DNA of 64,000 nt, from positions 11,081 through 75,080 of the forward strand of contig URYK01000012.1 in assembly GCA_900552125.1 (NCBI GenBank). The letters run 5' to 3'. The notes below the pieces were generated by a model, which did no database searches, had not been told where the DNA came from, and saw only the letters and a list, made by a program, of their open reading frames with translations. Origin of the DNA: an uncultured Solobacterium sp. GTDB lineage: Bacteria; Bacillota_I; Bacilli_A; Erysipelotrichales; Erysipelotrichaceae. The translations under genes and the position numbers were made by a program. Of the stretch, positions 62,010-64,000 are shown piece by piece (position 1 is the first letter of the stretch; the number at the start of each line of letters is the position of its first letter).

Positions 62010-62498
62010 TTTTTCTTCTTTTTCTTTCGCAATGTTTTGAAGCTGAAGTCGAATTTCTCTACGTTTTATACCAGCTTGATATTCTAATTTTTCTTCTTCT
62101 GTTTCACAAATTAATCCTGGAACAGTTACTGGCTGATCATTGTCATCTAATGCAACTTCAGTAAGATAAGCTGTATTCACAAGACGGCGTTCTCCATCCT
62201 GACCTTCTACATAGCTATCTACTCGAATTTCCATTGATGTGTTACCTACATAAGTTACTTTGCCGTGTAAGACCATTAATTCATTTAAATGAACGGCTTC
62301 CTTGAAATTTAGACTATCAATAGAAGCGGTAGTAATATTACAATTACAATGGCGTCTAGCAACAACCCCTGCCAGAACATCAATCCATTCTGTTAATTGT
62401 CCGCCAAACAAACGTCCATTTCCATTTAAATGATTTGCCATTACAAGCTGTACATGTTCAGCTTCTGATTCACATACTTTTTTTGCTTTGCGTTCCAT
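62007..62498 (-). CDS. Acyl-CoA thioesterase (hotdog fold)
   Basis: 163 residues. The hotdog motif NGNGRLFGGQLTEWID holds the catalytic Asn/Asp region of YciA/BACH-like enzymes, then TASIDSLNFKEAVHLNE. Hydrolyses acyl-CoA in the cytosol; chain preference unknown. GCAGGAAGTGATG lies before the ATG. It follows clpP on the same strand after 56 bases. Confidence 0.88.
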   Translation of the reverse strand: MERKAKKVCESEAEHVQLVMANHLNGNGRLFGGQLTEWIDVLAGVVARRHCNCNITTASIDSLNFKEAVHLNELMVLHGKVTYVGNTSMEIRVDSYVEGQDGERRLVNTAYLTEVALDDNDQPVTVPGLICETEEEKLEYQAGIKRREIRLQLQNIAKEKEEK

Positions 62499-62554
62499 AA
62501 CATCACTTCCTGCTTTAATTTTAACACATATATAAGAAAGAGTGCAGGAGTTTA

Positions 62555-63124
62555 TTAAATTATTTTATCAATAATGCCATATGCAAGAGCTTGTTTGGCA
62601 TTCATAAAATAATCACGATCGCAATCTGTTTGTATCGTAGTTAAAGACTGGCTGGTATGCTTGCTAAGGATATGATAAAGCCGGTCTTTTAAGCTTGCGA
62701 TATGAAGGGCAGCGATTTCCATATCTTTTGCCTGTCCCTGCATACCTCCCATTGGCTGATGAATCATAATTTCACTATTACATAATGCACAACGTTTTTC
62801 TTTTGATCCAGCACTTAAAATAATAGCTGCCATACTAGCACAGGAACCCATACAAATAGTGCTGATATCGCAAGGAATATAGTTCATGATATCATAAATG
62901 GCTAAGCCGGCAGATACACTTCCTCCAGGGGAATTAATGTACATTTGTATAGGTTCTTCACTTATACTGGATAAATATAATAATTGTGAACAGATAGAAC
63001 TTGACATGGCATCATCAATTTCTCCGGTCATGATAATAATTCTTTCTTTTAGTAAGCAGGAATATAGGTCATATACTCGTTCACTATTAGCATTTCTTTC
63101 TATAATTGTTGGCACAAAAAACAT
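62555..63124 (-). CDS. clpP: ATP-dependent Clp protease proteolytic subunit
   Basis: 189 residues. The catalytic triad is intact: Ser97 (GSCASMAA), His122 (IMIHQPMGG) and Asp171 (CDRDYFM). MYINSPGGSVSAGLAIYD is the substrate-cleft glycine loop. It is cytosolic and assembles as a double heptamer with Clp ATPases. The cysteine-rich central part (CMGSCASM, CALCNS) is less usual than in typical ClpP1, so this may be a second clpP copy. No CtsR operator was recognised upstream. GGGAGTGA precedes the ATG. Confidence 0.93.
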   Translation of the reverse strand: MFFVPTIIERNANSERVYDLYSCLLKERIIIMTGEIDDAMSSSICSQLLYLSSISEEPIQMYINSPGGSVSAGLAIYDIMNYIPCDISTICMGSCASMAAIILSAGSKEKRCALCNSEIMIHQPMGGMQGQAKDMEIAALHIASLKDRLYHILSKHTSQSLTTIQTDCDRDYFMNAKQALAYGIIDKII

Positions 63125-63266
63125 ATAATCACTCCCATCTCTATATACAGTATGAACAAGACATGCTTTTTAATACAAGAAGGATAAGATGCAATGTATA
63201 ATTTAGAAAATGCGGGGAAAAATGAATTTGAGAAAATGTGAAAAAAGCGTGTTAAAAAAACGATAA

Positions 63267-64000
<734 letters not shown>

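Overview
The window is a dense, AT-rich (low-GC) chromosomal stretch of a Gram-positive, Bacillota-type bacterium. The gene set is HPr plus HprK, Lgt, RapZ-YvcK-WhiA, CDP-glycerol teichoic acid enzymes and mannose-family PTS. Strong AGGAGG ribosome sites and TTGACA/TATAAT promoters also fit. The style of the proteins and the glycogen gene set suggest a gut Erysipelotrichia-like organism, but that placement is inference. No rRNA, tRNA, CRISPR array, prophage or insertion sequence was seen, so this looks like core chromosome with a variable cell-surface block. It is cut at both ends, inside yaaA on the left and inside gapA on the right.

Layout. 1-3.8 kb: yaaA end, pcp, a DUF523 gene, ptsH (HPr) and a phosphoglucomutase. 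3.8-3.9 kb: a 25-codon hydrophobic minus-strand peptide gene with a consensus promoter and an opposing promoter, which resembles a type I toxin-antitoxin locus. 4-9 kb: glgB, then gpsA between two paralogous membrane-anchored PIG-L deacetylases. 9.1-17.6 kb: a seven-gene teichoic-acid operon (ABC exporter tagG/tagH, tagD, three CDP-glycerol glycerophosphotransferases, and a GT2-TagF fusion). 17.6-22.8 kb: a surface acyltransferase and a YfhO-GtrA-GtrB set likely to glycosylate (lipo)teichoic acid. 22.8-24.4 kb: an arylsulfate-sulfotransferase-like lipoprotein. 24.7-30.6 kb: glgP, an M20 peptidase and type I pullulanase. 30.7-32.8 kb: two DegV proteins. 32.9-39 kb: uvrA, hprK, a fused lgt-ppaX gene and trxB. 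39.3-43.1 kb: a repeat lipoprotein with an RsgI-like domain, a VTC polyphosphate-polymerase-like protein, a DUF4956 membrane protein and a CotH-kinase-like protein. 43.3-50 kb: rapZ-yvcK-whiA and assorted genes. 50-54.6 kb: a MerR regulator, a MerR-type promoter with a 19-base spacer, an MFS transporter, twin M20 amidohydrolases and DUF554. 55.5-61.2 kb: a split amino-sugar PTS locus (agaS-EIIA and EIIB-EIIC-EIID) with a divergent AraC regulator. 61.3-64 kb: a hypothetical, a thioesterase, clpP and gapA.

Connections. Phosphoglucomutase, GlgB, GlgP and pullulanase form a glycogen/alpha-glucan cycle. HPr, HprK and the PpaX half of the Lgt fusion supply carbon-catabolite signalling, and a cre-like palindrome lies upstream of the PTS operon. 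GpsA (glycerol-3-phosphate), TagD (CDP-glycerol), the glycerophosphotransferases and TagGH form a pathway for poly(glycerol-phosphate) surface polymer, and the YfhO set, the acyltransferase and perhaps the PIG-L enzymes would decorate it.

The best candidates for something undescribed are the 39.3-43.1 kb cluster, the antisense-equipped small peptide locus at 3.83-3.98 kb, the Lgt-PpaX fusion, and the repeat and palindrome regulatory structures ahead of the PTS operon.
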